64,000 nt of DNA from Agromyces flavus (GCF_900104685.1 NZ_LT629755.1:3038001-3102000); one strand, 5' to 3'. Shown: positions 52,904 through 62,170, counted from the first letter of the stretch. Translations and numbers: made by a program. The notes: generated by a model not told the origin, from the letters alone.

Positions 52904-53000
52904 GCCATCGATCCCCCCTCCGTTTCAGGAGAACGCGGGCTCGTCAGGACCGGATCGCGGATCCGGTCCTGAGCAGCCTCCGTTCTCCTGAATCGATGGC
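52904..53000. repeat. 97-base nested inverted repeat between hup and the CopD-CtaG gene
   Basis: Three nested perfect pairs: GCCATCGAT (52904-52912) with ATCGATGGC (52992-53000); TTCAGGAGAACG (52924-52935) with CGTTCTCCTGAA (52981-52992); and TCAGGACCGGATC (52944-52956) with GATCCGGTCCTGA (52960-52972) around GCG. The whole element could form one long hairpin. It lies after the hup terminator and 58 bases before the next start codon. Nothing else of note is seen in 52804-53045. Confidence 0.85.
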
Positions 53001-53045
53001 GGGGCGAGCGGATGGCGCCGGAGCCCCGCTCCCAGCGGGCTCGCC

Positions 53046-53051
53046 TAGGCT
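53046..53051 (+). promoter_or_regulatory. Candidate -10 box for leaderless CopD-CtaG mRNA
   Basis: TAGGCT ends six bases before the GTG at 53058. Confidence 0.5.
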
Positions 53052-53057
53052 TGTGCG

Positions 53058-55031
53058 GTGCCCCGTTCCGTCCGCGTCCTCGGCCCTGCCCTGCTCGTCG
53101 CCGTCGCGTTCGGCGCGATGGTCGCCGCGCTCGCGTACGGCGGGGGAGCGGCGCCGTTCCCCATCCAGGACCCGGGGCCCGTCGCACGCTGGGGCGTCCC
53201 GGTCGCGAAGCTCTTCGTGAACCTCGGCGCGGCCGGCATGATCGGCGCGCTCGTGCTCGCGGTGTGGGCGCTCAGCCCGAAGCGGCGCGAGTTCGACCTC
53301 GCGCTCGATGTCGCCGCGGCATCCGCCGCCGTGCTCACGGTCGCGAGCGCCGCCACCGGCGTGCTCACCTTCATGCTCGTGACCGGCGCCCCGTTCGACC
53401 TGGGCGACCGGTTCGGCGCGCAGCTCGGCCAGTTCGCGACCACGATCGAGCTCGGACGAGCGTGGCTGACGACCACGCTGGTCGCGGCCGCCGTCACCGT
53501 GCTGTGCTTCGCCGTGCGAAACCACACGGCGCTCGTCTTCGTGACGGTGCTCGCCGTGGTCGCACTCGTCCCCATGGCGCAGCAGGGCCACGCGGCCGGC
53601 ACCGCCGGCCACTCCGAGGCGATCACGGCGCTCGGACTGCACCTCGTGTTCGTCGCCGCATGGCTCGGGGGACTCGTCACGCTGGTCCTGCTCAAGCCCG
53701 CGCTCGACGGCGACCGGCTCGGGGTCGTGCTGGCGCGGTACTCGACGGTCGCGCTGGTCTGCTTCATCGTCGTCGCGATCTCGGGCTATGCGAGCGCGGC
53801 GCTCCGCATCGGCTCGTGGGACCAGCTGACCACGGGCTACGGCATCCTCGTCGTGGTCAAGGTCGCCGCGCTCATCGCGCTGGGCCTGTTCGGCGCCGCG
53901 CAGCGTCGCATCCTGATCGGGCGGATGACCCGCCCCGCGGCATCCACGACCGGCACCTTCTGGCTGCTCGTCGCCGTCGAGCTCGCGTTCATGGGCCTCG
54001 CCTCGGGCGTCGCCGCCGCACTCGCACGCACCGCCACGCCCGTCTCGGAGGACACGGCGGGACAGCTCGCGCGCACGCCCGCCGAGATCCTCACGGGCGA
54101 GCCGCTGCCGCCGTGGCCCGAGCCATGGCGCTACTTCACCGAGTGGAACCCCGACCTGCTCTGGCTGCTGCTCTGCGGCTTCGGCATCTTCTTCTACGTC
54201 GCGGGCGTCGTGCGGCTGCACCGCCGCGGCGACCGCTGGCCGGTGTGGCGCACCATCCTGTGGGTCTCGGGCCTCGCGCTGCTCGCCTGGGTCACGAGCG
54301 GCGGCGTGAACGTCTACGAGCAGACCCTGTTCTCGGCGCACATGCTCGCGCACATGGTACTGACGATGGCGGTGCCCGTGCTCCTCGTGCCCGGCGCGCC
54401 CGTGACGCTCGCGGCCCGCGCCATCCGCCCTCGCAAGGACGGCAGCCGCGGTGGCCGCGAGTGGATCCTCCTCGCGGTGCACTCGAGGTTCGCGAGCATC
54501 ATCGCGAACCCCATCGTCGCGGCGGTGCTGTTCGCCGGGTCGCTGTGGGTCTTCTACTACTCGCCGCTCTTCCGGTGGACCATGGAGGACCACATCGGCC
54601 ACGAGTGGATGGTCGCGCACTTCCTCATCACGGGCTACCTGTTCGTGCAGTCGCTCATCGGCATCGACCCGGTGCCGTATCGCCTGCCGTACCCGTTCCG
54701 GCTGCTGCTGCTGCTCGGCACCATGGCGTTCCACGCGTTCTTCGGCCTGTCGATCATGATGAGCAGCGGGCTGCTGCTCGCCGACTGGTACGGAGCGATG
54801 GGCTGGGGCACCGACGCGCTCGCCGACCAGCAGGTGGGCGGCGGCATCGCCTGGTCGATCGGCGAGATCCCGACCCTCGCACTGGCGATCGCCGTGGCCG
54901 TGCAGTGGGCGCGCAGCGACGCCAAGGAGACGAAGCGCCGCGACCGGCACGCCGATCGCACGGGTGAGGCCGAGCTCGAGGAGTACAACGCCCGGCTGGC
55001 GGCCCTGGCCCAGCGCGACGGCGTGCAATGA
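53058..55031 (+). CDS. CopD-CtaG fusion: copper resistance D domain plus cytochrome c oxidase assembly domain
   Basis: A 657-residue membrane protein. The N-terminal half (residues 1-320) has about nine helices with the CopD region HSEAITALGLHLVFVAAWLG and LVLLKPALDGDRL, likely copper uptake. The C-terminal half (residues 345-620) is a caa3-type CtaG domain with His-rich positions in LFSAHMLAHMVLTMAVPVLL, MEDHIGHEWMVAHFLITGYL and LLLGTMAFHAFFGLSIMMSS. The polar tail ends in DRHADRTGEAELEE. This fusion is common in actinobacteria and supports copper delivery to cytochrome oxidase. Confidence 0.92.
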   Translation: MPRSVRVLGPALLVAVAFGAMVAALAYGGGAAPFPIQDPGPVARWGVPVAKLFVNLGAAGMIGALVLAVWALSPKRREFDLALDVAAASAAVLTVASAATGVLTFMLVTGAPFDLGDRFGAQLGQFATTIELGRAWLTTTLVAAAVTVLCFAVRNHTALVFVTVLAVVALVPMAQQGHAAGTAGHSEAITALGLHLVFVAAWLGGLVTLVLLKPALDGDRLGVVLARYSTVALVCFIVVAISGYASAALRIGSWDQLTTGYGILVVVKVAALIALGLFGAAQRRILIGRMTRPAASTTGTFWLLVAVELAFMGLASGVAAALARTATPVSEDTAGQLARTPAEILTGEPLPPWPEPWRYFTEWNPDLLWLLLCGFGIFFYVAGVVRLHRRGDRWPVWRTILWVSGLALLAWVTSGGVNVYEQTLFSAHMLAHMVLTMAVPVLLVPGAPVTLAARAIRPRKDGSRGGREWILLAVHSRFASIIANPIVAAVLFAGSLWVFYYSPLFRWTMEDHIGHEWMVAHFLITGYLFVQSLIGIDPVPYRLPYPFRLLLLLGTMAFHAFFGLSIMMSSGLLLADWYGAMGWGTDALADQQVGGGIAWSIGEIPTLALAIAVAVQWARSDAKETKRRDRHADRTGEAELEEYNARLAALAQRDGVQ

Positions 55032-55042
55032 GGGGCGAGCGG

Positions 55043-55543
55043 ATGGCGCGCATCGTCGTCATGGGCGTGTCGGGAGCGGGCAAGTCCACCGTGGGCGAGG
55101 CGCTCGCCCGCCGGCTCGACGTGCCGTTCGTCGACGCCGACGACCTGCACCCGGCCGTCAATGTCGAGAAGATGCGCGCGGGAACGCCGCTCACCGACGA
55201 CGACCGGTGGCCGTGGCTCGACGTCGTGGGCGCGGCGCTCGCCGAGGCCGAGCCGCCGGGCATCGTCGTCGCGTGCTCGGCCCTGCGCCGTGCGTATCGC
55301 GATCGGCTCCGGACCGCTGCGCCCGATGTCGCCTTCGTCGCCCTCGAGGGCGATCCCGAGGTGCTGGCCGAGCGCCTGGGTGCGCGAGCCGGCCACTTCA
55401 TGCCCGCGACCATGCTCGCGTCGCAGCTCGCGCTCTACGAGTCGCCCGCAGCCGACGAGCGCGCGGTGCGATGTGCCATCGAGAGGCCGCTGGACGAGAT
55501 CGTGACGGCGGCGATCGCCGGCCTCGAGGCGCTCGAAGGGTAG
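55043..55543 (+). CDS. Gluconokinase
   Basis: Phosphorylates gluconate to 6-phosphogluconate. The 166-residue protein has the P-loop IVVMGVSGAGKSTVGEALAR, FVDADDLHPAVNVEKMRAGT, PLTDDDRWPWLDVVG and IVVACSALRRAYRDRLR, all typical of GntK, with a late GHFMPATMLASQLALYE. The ATG at 55043 follows AGGGGCGAG; an in-frame ATG at 55028 overlaps the previous stop. Confidence 0.93.
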   Translation: MARIVVMGVSGAGKSTVGEALARRLDVPFVDADDLHPAVNVEKMRAGTPLTDDDRWPWLDVVGAALAEAEPPGIVVACSALRRAYRDRLRTAAPDVAFVALEGDPEVLAERLGARAGHFMPATMLASQLALYESPAADERAVRCAIERPLDEIVTAAIAGLEALEG

Positions 55544-55549
55544 CCCGGG

Positions 55550-56599
55550 TCAGCGGAGCTGGATGGCGATCGACCCGTCGGGTCGCACGGTCGCATCGAG
55601 CGAGAGCGTGAAGCCCTCGTCCTGCTCGAGCGTCGAGAAGGATCCGTCGAACAGCGACTGCACGTCGACCGTGATGCGCGCCACGCCAGGGGTCGGGGGC
55701 ATCTCGAACGTCGTCTCGCCGGGCACGAGCGTCACCTCGGGAGAGCTCACGATGGTCCACACGGGTTCGCCGACGACCCGGTCGTCGACCACGACACCGA
55801 ACGGGCACCCGGCGGGCTGCAGCACCGCCTGCGTCGCGCACTGATCCTGGAGGAACTCGTCGACCTTCGCCTGGACGCGCTCGACGAACGCCTCGGTCGG
55901 CAGGGCATCGACCGTGACGGCGACCTCGGCGCCGGGCTCGGCGACGACCTGGGCGGGCACGGCCTCGAGCAACGTGGACTCGTAGCCGAACTCGTACACC
56001 GCGGGGGCGATGGCCAGGTACGACGCCTGCTGCGTGAAGGCCGCGAGCTCGTCGCCCGACTTGGTCGCCCGCGTGTCGAGCGTGAGCGACCCGACCGTGA
56101 AGAGCGGGCTGTGCGCCGCCGTCACCTGGATGACGGCGAGCGGGCTGGTCGCGAACTCCCACCGGTGCAGCACACCGTAGAGCGGGTCGATCGGGCGCAC
56201 GTCGAACGCGGTCTCGATGATCGACGACTCGAGCCGATAGCTCGCGGTCACGGTGTGCGAGCCGTCGTCGTGGGGCACGTCGGACACGATGCGCACGTCC
56301 TCGGGCCCGGTATCGACGACACCCGATCGCAGCATCGCCGTCGAGATGTCGGTCGGCAGCCCGGCCGCCTGGAGCGCGCCCTCGTCGAGCCGGACACCGG
56401 GCGTCGCGGCCGCGCTCACGATGTCGTCCCTGGCGATGTTGCCGAGGTACCGCTCGACGAACGCGGGCGCGCCGTAGAGCGTCTGGTTGAGTCCGCCGAG
56501 CGCCGCGAGGAACGCGCCGCCGAGCAGCACCGCGAGACCCGTCCACCCCGCGATCGCGGCCGGCGACAGGCGCCCACCCCGTCGGCCCGAGCTCCCCAC
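55550..56599 (-). CDS. Membrane-anchored extracellular protein, unknown function
   Basis: A 349-residue protein with a basic N-terminus and one hydrophobic anchor (AIAGWTGLAVLLGGAFLAAL, about residues 15-34). The rest is a beta-rich, acidic extracellular part with motifs such as VVDTGPEDVRIVSDVPHDDG, LYGVLHRWEFATSPLAVIQV and a single Cys pair in LQDQCATQAVLQPAGCPFGV that may form a disulfide. I do not recognise the family; an actinobacterial surface protein is the safest call. Convergent with gluconokinase, six bases apart, and divergent from the helicase. Confidence 0.75.
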   Translation of the reverse strand: MGSSGRRGGRLSPAAIAGWTGLAVLLGGAFLAALGGLNQTLYGAPAFVERYLGNIARDDIVSAAATPGVRLDEGALQAAGLPTDISTAMLRSGVVDTGPEDVRIVSDVPHDDGSHTVTASYRLESSIIETAFDVRPIDPLYGVLHRWEFATSPLAVIQVTAAHSPLFTVGSLTLDTRATKSGDELAAFTQQASYLAIAPAVYEFGYESTLLEAVPAQVVAEPGAEVAVTVDALPTEAFVERVQAKVDEFLQDQCATQAVLQPAGCPFGVVVDDRVVGEPVWTIVSSPEVTLVPGETTFEMPPTPGVARITVDVQSLFDGSFSTLEQDEGFTLSLDATVRPDGSIAIQLR

Positions 56600-56789
56600 G
56601 CGGCAAGTCTAGACAGCGGGATCGCCGATCCTCCGTCCGTCCACAACGCGACGCGCAGGGTGAACGGATGTCGCGACGACGGGCCGGCACCCCGGCCACG
56701 CGGTCTACAGTGAAGACGCCCGGCGCGAGGCATCCGCTCGACCGACCCGCCTGCGGCATCCGTCCCGACCCACTCCCGAAGGCCCGATC

Positions 56790-58109
56790 GTGCAGACCGT
56801 GACCCTCACCGCCGAGCAGCAGGCGGTGTTCCAGGCGATCGAGCACACGCGCGAGCACGTTTTCGTGACCGGTCGTGCGGGCACCGGCAAGTCGACGCTG
56901 CTGAACCACCTCAACTGGAACACGGGCAAGCAGATCGTGATCTGCGCGCCGACCGGCGTCGCGGCGCTGAACGTGGGCGGGCAGACGATCCACTCGCTGT
57001 TCCGCCTGCCGATCGGCGTCATCGCCGACGCCGAGATCGACCAGAACGATGCCGTGCGCAAGCTCCTCAACGCCATGGACACGCTCGTCGTCGACGAGGT
57101 GTCGATGGTCAACGCCGACCTGATGGACGCGATGGACCGCTCGTTGCGGCAGGCGCGGCAGCGCCCCCACGAGCCGTTCGGCGGCGTGCAGGTCGTGCTC
57201 TTCGGCGACCCCTACCAACTCGCGCCTGTGCCCGGATCGGGCGACGAGCGGCGGTACTTCGCCGACACCTACCGCTCGATGTGGTTCTTCGACGCGAAGG
57301 TCTGGAACGAGGCCGACCTGCGCATCTACGAGCTCGGCGAGGTGCACCGGCAGCACGACGATGCGTTCAAGCACATGCTCAACGCGGTGCGGCACGGCAT
57401 GGTGACCGCCGAGATCGCCGGCGTGCTGAACGACACGGGTGCGCGTCGACCGCTCCCCGAACAGGGCGCGATCACGCTCGCGACCACGAACGAGACCGTG
57501 AACCGCATCAATCGCACGGCCCTGCACCGCCTGCCCGGGCACTCGCTCGCCAACGAGGCCGACGTCAACGGCGAGTTCGGCGGCCGCGGCTACCCGGCCG
57601 ACGAGAAGCTCGAGCTCAAGGTCGGGGCGCAGGTCATGTTCCTCCGCAACGACACCGCCGGGTGGGGCGAGGCGCCGCGCTGGGTGAACGGCACGATCGG
57701 CACCGTCACCTCGCTCGACCGCGAGGTGCGCGTCGAGGTCGACGGCGTCGAGCACGAGGTCGAGCCGGTCACGTGGGAGAAGTACCGGTACACCTGGGAT
57801 CCGGTCGCGAAGAAGCTCGAGCGCGAGATCGTCGCCGAGTTCACCCAGTTCCCCCTGCGGCTCGCGTGGGCCGTCACCATCCACAAGTCGCAGGGCGCGA
57901 GCTACGACACTGCGATCGTCGATCTCGGCTCGCGCGTGTTCAGCCCGGGCCAGACCTACGTCGCGCTCTCGCGGCTGACGAGCCTCGAGGGGCTGTACCT
58001 CGCCCGGCCGCTCGTGCCGCGCGACATCATCGTCGATCGCGACGTCGAGCGGTTCATGTCGGGTGCTGCGCGCGAGCTCGGCGTCGCCGACCCCGTGATC
58101 GTCGAGTAG
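56790..58109 (+). CDS. Pif1-like superfamily 1 DNA helicase
   Basis: ATP-dependent DNA helicase. The 439-residue protein has Walker A VFVTGRAGTGKSTLLNHLNW, motif Ia QIVICAPTGVAALNVGGQTI with HSLFRLP, Walker B TLVVDEVSMVNADLMDAMDR, QVVLFGDPYQLAPVPG, and late motifs LRLAWAVTIHKSQGASYDTA and VALSRLTSLEGLYLARPL. This is the Pif1/RecD2 arrangement, in a compact form without an accessory nuclease. GTG start; TACAGT at 56706-56711 could be the -10. In 56600-56789 I see no gene. Confidence 0.92.
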   Translation: MQTVTLTAEQQAVFQAIEHTREHVFVTGRAGTGKSTLLNHLNWNTGKQIVICAPTGVAALNVGGQTIHSLFRLPIGVIADAEIDQNDAVRKLLNAMDTLVVDEVSMVNADLMDAMDRSLRQARQRPHEPFGGVQVVLFGDPYQLAPVPGSGDERRYFADTYRSMWFFDAKVWNEADLRIYELGEVHRQHDDAFKHMLNAVRHGMVTAEIAGVLNDTGARRPLPEQGAITLATTNETVNRINRTALHRLPGHSLANEADVNGEFGGRGYPADEKLELKVGAQVMFLRNDTAGWGEAPRWVNGTIGTVTSLDREVRVEVDGVEHEVEPVTWEKYRYTWDPVAKKLEREIVAEFTQFPLRLAWAVTIHKSQGASYDTAIVDLGSRVFSPGQTYVALSRLTSLEGLYLARPLVPRDIIVDRDVERFMSGAARELGVADPVIVE

Positions 58110-58232
58110 CCACGACCCGGGGGACACGCGCCCGGCGTCGTCCGCGGGATCACGGGTCACGGAGTAGCCTCGAACACGTCGACGCCGACGCATGCGGGTT
58201 ACAATCGCAACGGACACACGGCGGGGGGCACG

Positions 58233-59513
58233 GTGGCTGGAGTGGTGACACGCGTTCGGCGGATCGTCGCGGCGCTCGTCGCCGCGGGCACGCTGTTCGC
58301 GCTGTCCGCCTGCATGGCTCCCGCCGAGCCGGCCGCCGACTATGACCAGGTCGAGGGCGAGTTCCCCGCCGACCTCCAGGAGCGCCTCGACGCGACGCTC
58401 GACGAGGCGATCCGCGTGAGCGGCTCGAGCGGCGGCATCGCGGGCGTCTGGGCGCCCTGGGCCGGAGCGTGGACCGCGGCCGCGGGCACGGTCGACCTCT
58501 CCAAGGGCGCCGCGAAGGCGACGACCGACACCGCGTTCCAGCTGCCTGCCGTGACCGGCGAGCTCACGTGCGCCATCGCCATGCGGCTCGTCGACGCCGA
58601 CGTCATCGAGCTCGACCAGCGCATCGACACCATGGTCCGCGGACTGCCCGGCCTCGGCGACATCACGGTCGAGCAGCTGTGCCGCCACACGTCGGGCCTC
58701 GACGACTACTACCCCCCGCTCCGCCGGCACTTCGTCGCCAATCCCGAGCGCGTCTGGCCGGCGGGCGAGCTCATCGCGAGCGGGATGGCGCTCGCGCACG
58801 TCGGCGAACCCGGAGCCGTCTGGAAGGAGTCGCGCACCGGCATCCTGCTGCTCGCGACCGCGCTCGAGCAGCACACGGGCCGCAGCTGGTCGGAGCTCGC
58901 CGAGCAGTACGTGCTCGACCCGCTCGACATGGACGGCACGGTGCTGCCCGAGCAGTCCGACACCGCCTACACGGGCGCCCTCGGCGGCTACTCTGCGGCC
59001 CTGGCGGCGGATGGCTCACCCGACTGCGCGACCGTCGTCGACGTGTCGCGACGCTCGAGCTCCATCGGCGGCGCGGCGGGCGGAGCCCGCTCCACGCTCG
59101 ACGAGGTCCGCGAGTTCAGCCAGGCCTATGCGAGCGGGGCGCTGTTCGAGGAGGGGACCGCGCGCCAGGCGTGGGACGTCGTGCCGTTCGGCGGCTCGGC
59201 GCCGTCGTGGCAGGCCCAGGGAATCGGCGCCCAGCAGTACGGGCCCCTGCGCGGCATGGCCGGCGAATCGACCGGCGCGCTGACGGCGGCCTTCACCGAC
59301 CCCGACTCGGGCCTCACCGTCGTGCTCGCACTCAACAACTCGACCGGCGGCGCCACGCTCGTGCGCGAGGCCGCGTTCGCGCTCGCGTCGCTCGGGTCGA
59401 AGGCCGCAGCCGCCGACGAGCGCACGCAGCCCCTGGTCGAGCTTCCGTGGTCGTACGAGCAGGCGACGCAGCGCATGACCGAGGCCGCTCCGTGCGCCGA
59501 GCCCGCCGAGTGA
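58233..59513 (+). CDS. Lipoprotein with serine beta-lactamase/DD-peptidase fold, catalytic residues replaced
   Basis: A 426-residue lipoprotein (lipobox FALSAC, Cys27) of the class C beta-lactamase/AmpH fold. The fold is visible in TTDTAFQLPAVTGELTCAIA, IDTMVRGLPGLGDITVEQLC followed by the canonical RHTSGLDDY, and LNNSTGG late on. The SxxK nucleophile motif reads AVTG (residues 106-109), the YxN motif position reads ESR (199-201), and the KTG/HxG position reads MAGESTG. So it is probably non-catalytic and may bind cell-wall peptides. A TACAAT -10 box lies at 58200-58205. GTG start. Confidence 0.82.
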   Translation: MAGVVTRVRRIVAALVAAGTLFALSACMAPAEPAADYDQVEGEFPADLQERLDATLDEAIRVSGSSGGIAGVWAPWAGAWTAAAGTVDLSKGAAKATTDTAFQLPAVTGELTCAIAMRLVDADVIELDQRIDTMVRGLPGLGDITVEQLCRHTSGLDDYYPPLRRHFVANPERVWPAGELIASGMALAHVGEPGAVWKESRTGILLLATALEQHTGRSWSELAEQYVLDPLDMDGTVLPEQSDTAYTGALGGYSAALAADGSPDCATVVDVSRRSSSIGGAAGGARSTLDEVREFSQAYASGALFEEGTARQAWDVVPFGGSAPSWQAQGIGAQQYGPLRGMAGESTGALTAAFTDPDSGLTVVLALNNSTGGATLVREAAFALASLGSKAAAADERTQPLVELPWSYEQATQRMTEAAPCAEPAE

Positions 59514-59598
59514 GACTTTCGACCCACCGCGATCCCGGCCGGGCGACCAGACTGGCGAGGTGACGCCGCGGCGGGGGCCGTGGCGGGGGAGGGCGCTC

Positions 59599-60438
59599 AT
59601 GTGCCGCTGGCTGGCGTACTCGGGAGAGCCCCTGCGGGCCTCGGCGGTGATCCTCGACGCGAAGCACTCGCTCGTGGCGCAGTCGCTGGACTCACCGCTC
59701 GGCGCCGAGACCGTGAACGGCGACGGGTTCGGGATCGGGTGGTATCCGAAGGGCGCGGTCGCGGGCAGCATCCCGACCGTGTTCCACAGCGTCGAACCCG
59801 CATGGAACGACGAGAACGTGCGCGAGCTCGCTCGATCGATCGAGAGCCCCCTGTTCTTCAGCCATGTGCGCGCGGCGGGCGGGCCGCCCATCCAGCGCAC
59901 CAACTGCCATCCGTTCCGGTGGGAGAACTGGCTGTTCATGCACAACGGGTTCCTCGGCGAGTTCGCGAAGGTCAAGCGCGACCTGACCTTCGCCGTCGAT
60001 CCATCGCTGTACACGCACCTCAAGGGCACGACCGACTCCGAGGTGATGTTCCACCTCGCGATCACGTTCGGCCTCGTCGACGATCCCGTGAAGGCGCTGA
60101 CCGCAATGGTCGACCACATCGAGCGCGTGGGCCGGGAGAAGGGCATCCTGTTCCCGATGCAGGGCACGATCGCGGTCGCCGACGGTGCGACGATCTGGGC
60201 GCTCCGGTACTCGTCGCAGGGCCGCTCCCGCACGCTGTTCCACTCGGTCGACATCCCCACCATCCGCGAGATGTATCCGGAGGCCGAGCGGCTCAGCCAG
60301 TTCGGCGAGCACGCGCACGTGGTGGTCTCCGAACCGCTCAACGACCTCCCGGGCGTCTTCGTCGAGGTCCCGGAGGGGACGATCGCGATCCTCGACAAGG
60401 AGGGGTACCACCATGAGCCCTTCCGCAGCGCAGCCTGA
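59599..60438 (+). CDS. Class II glutamine amidotransferase
   Basis: A 279-residue N-terminal nucleophile hydrolase. The mature protein begins with Cys2 (MCRWLAYSGEPL), followed by HSLVAQSLDS, NGDGFGIGWY, SHVRAAGGPPIQRTNCHPFR and FMHNGFLGEF, the pattern of the YafJ/GATase_6 group. The ATG at 59599 is fixed by the need for Cys at position 2; GGGGGAGGG precedes it. The glutamine-derived ammonia acceptor is unknown; no synthetase domain is fused. It overlaps the MFS gene by 26 bases. Confidence 0.92.
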   Translation: MCRWLAYSGEPLRASAVILDAKHSLVAQSLDSPLGAETVNGDGFGIGWYPKGAVAGSIPTVFHSVEPAWNDENVRELARSIESPLFFSHVRAAGGPPIQRTNCHPFRWENWLFMHNGFLGEFAKVKRDLTFAVDPSLYTHLKGTTDSEVMFHLAITFGLVDDPVKALTAMVDHIERVGREKGILFPMQGTIAVADGATIWALRYSSQGRSRTLFHSVDIPTIREMYPEAERLSQFGEHAHVVVSEPLNDLPGVFVEVPEGTIAILDKEGYHHEPFRSAA

Positions 60439-62170
60439 CTCAGGCGCAGCGGACGGCGGTGACGCAACCGCCGGCGACCGCGCAAGCGCCGGCGCCGATG
60501 TGGGCACGGACCAGCCCGTGAACGGGCGCTCAGCGTCCTGGACGGTCGTCACCGCGCTGTCGGCGGCCCAGTTCGTGATGGTGCTCGACAGCTCGGTGAT
60601 GAACGTCTCCATCTCGACCGTCGTCGAGGATCTCGACACGACGGTCGCCGCGATGCAGGCGGCGATCACGTTCTACACGCTCACGATGGCGGCGCTCATG
60701 CTCGTCGGAGCCAAGCTCGGCGACGTGTGGGGACGCCTGCGTGCGTTCGTGATCGGCTCGATCGTCTATGCGATCGGCTCGCTGACGACCGCGCTCAGCC
60801 CGAACATCGTCGTGCTGTTCCTCGGATGGTCCGTGGTCGAGGGCATGGGCGCCGTCCTGGTGATCCCGGCGATCGCGGCGCTCATCGCCGACAACTACCA
60901 GGGGCGGCAGCGAGTGACGGCGTTCGCGATGATCGGGGCCGCCTCCGGCGCGGCCGTCGCCGCGGGTCCGCTCATCGGCGGGTTCGTCACAACCTACTTC
61001 TCGTGGCGCTACGTGTTCATCGGCGAAGTGGTCGTCATGGCCGTGGTCGTGCTCTTCTCCCGCCGCATCGTCGACCGGCATCCGCCGCGGCCGTCGTCCA
61101 TCGACCTGCCGAGCGTGCTGCTCTCGTCCGCGGGCCTCGTCGCGATCGTCTACGGGATGCTGCAGAGCAAGGTCTGGGGATGGATCCGTCCGCTGGAGGC
61201 GCCCCAGATCGGCGGGGTCGAGATCGTCCCGTTGGGCATCTCGCTCACGACGTGGCTCATCCTCGGCGGATGCATCCTGCTCGCCTGGTTTTTCGGCAGG
61301 CAGCGCCGGCTCGCCGACGAGGGCCGGACGCCGCTGCTCGACGTCGCGCTGTTCGAGATCCGGCGATTGCGGAGCGGACTCGGCGCGCTCGGTGCGCAGT
61401 ACGCCGTCACCGCCGGGCTGTTCTTCATGGTGCCCGTGTACCTGCAGATGACCCTCGGCTTCGACGCGCTCCAGACGGGCCTGCGCATCTTCCCCCTCTC
61501 GATCTCGCTGATCCTCTTCTCGTTCGCCGGCACCAGGCTCTCGAACATCTGGTCCGCGCGCCGGATCGTGCGAATCGCCCAGGGGGTGCTCGCCTTGTCG
61601 GCGCTGGTGCTGCTCGCCTCGGTCGACGTCGAGCTCCAGTTCCCCGCGTTCGGGATCGGCATGTTCACGGCCGGCGGAGCGCTCGGACTGCTCGCCTCGC
61701 AGCTCGGGAACGTCAACATGTCGAGCGCCGGCCCCGAGAAGGCGAGCGAGGTCGGCGGCATGCAGGGCGTGTTCCAGAACTTGGGCTCGTCCCTCGGGAC
61801 GGCGCTCATCGGGTCCGTGCTGCTCGGCGCGCTGGCCACGACCTTCGCCGGGAGCGTCGCCGCGAGCGAGCTGCCCGAGGACGTGAAGGCGCAGGTGGCG
61901 GAGGCGACCGCGGGCGGCGTCGAGCTCGTGCCCGCGTCCACGGTGGCGGACATCGGCGAGGATGCGGGGCTTTCCGACGACGACGCGCAGACGCTCGCCG
62001 ACGCGTATCGAACGGCCCAGATCGGAGCGTTGCGGGTCGCGTTCGTGGGATTGATCGCCATCGCCCTCGGAGCGCTCCTGTTCTCGAAGGGCATACCGGA
62101 TGACGCGCCGCCGCGTCGCCCGCGAGGACGGCCCGTCCGGCCGGAGACCGAGGAGGCACGCCATGAGTGA
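60413..62170 (+). CDS. MFS drug/H+ antiporter, DHA2 (14-TM) family
   Basis: A 585-residue transporter with about 14 helices. Motifs: AQFVMVLDSSVMNVSISTVV at the start (motif D1-like), GAKLGDVWGRLRAFVIGSIV (motif A), VVEGMGAVLVIPAIAALIAD and AMIGAASGAAVAAGPLIGGF (motif C-like). The ATG at 60413 follows AAGGAGGGG; the first 40 residues are disordered. A hydrophilic insert lies near residues 490-530. Likely exports a toxic compound. It ends 8 bases inside the next gene. Confidence 0.9.
   Translation: MSPSAAQPDSGAADGGDATAGDRASAGADVGTDQPVNGRSASWTVVTALSAAQFVMVLDSSVMNVSISTVVEDLDTTVAAMQAAITFYTLTMAALMLVGAKLGDVWGRLRAFVIGSIVYAIGSLTTALSPNIVVLFLGWSVVEGMGAVLVIPAIAALIADNYQGRQRVTAFAMIGAASGAAVAAGPLIGGFVTTYFSWRYVFIGEVVVMAVVVLFSRRIVDRHPPRPSSIDLPSVLLSSAGLVAIVYGMLQSKVWGWIRPLEAPQIGGVEIVPLGISLTTWLILGGCILLAWFFGRQRRLADEGRTPLLDVALFEIRRLRSGLGALGAQYAVTAGLFFMVPVYLQMTLGFDALQTGLRIFPLSISLILFSFAGTRLSNIWSARRIVRIAQGVLALSALVLLASVDVELQFPAFGIGMFTAGGALGLLASQLGNVNMSSAGPEKASEVGGMQGVFQNLGSSLGTALIGSVLLGALATTFAGSVAASELPEDVKAQVAEATAGGVELVPASTVADIGEDAGLSDDDAQTLADAYRTAQIGALRVAFVGLIAIALGALLFSKGIPDDAPPRRPRGRPVRPETEEARHE

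Noticed and set aside
55398-58874. A minus-strand open frame of more than 1100 codons opposite the helicase
   Set aside because: High-GC genes leave long antisense frames. Its composition is Arg/Ala/Asp/Val-rich without domains, while both the helicase (+) and the anchored protein (-, other frame) show real family motifs.
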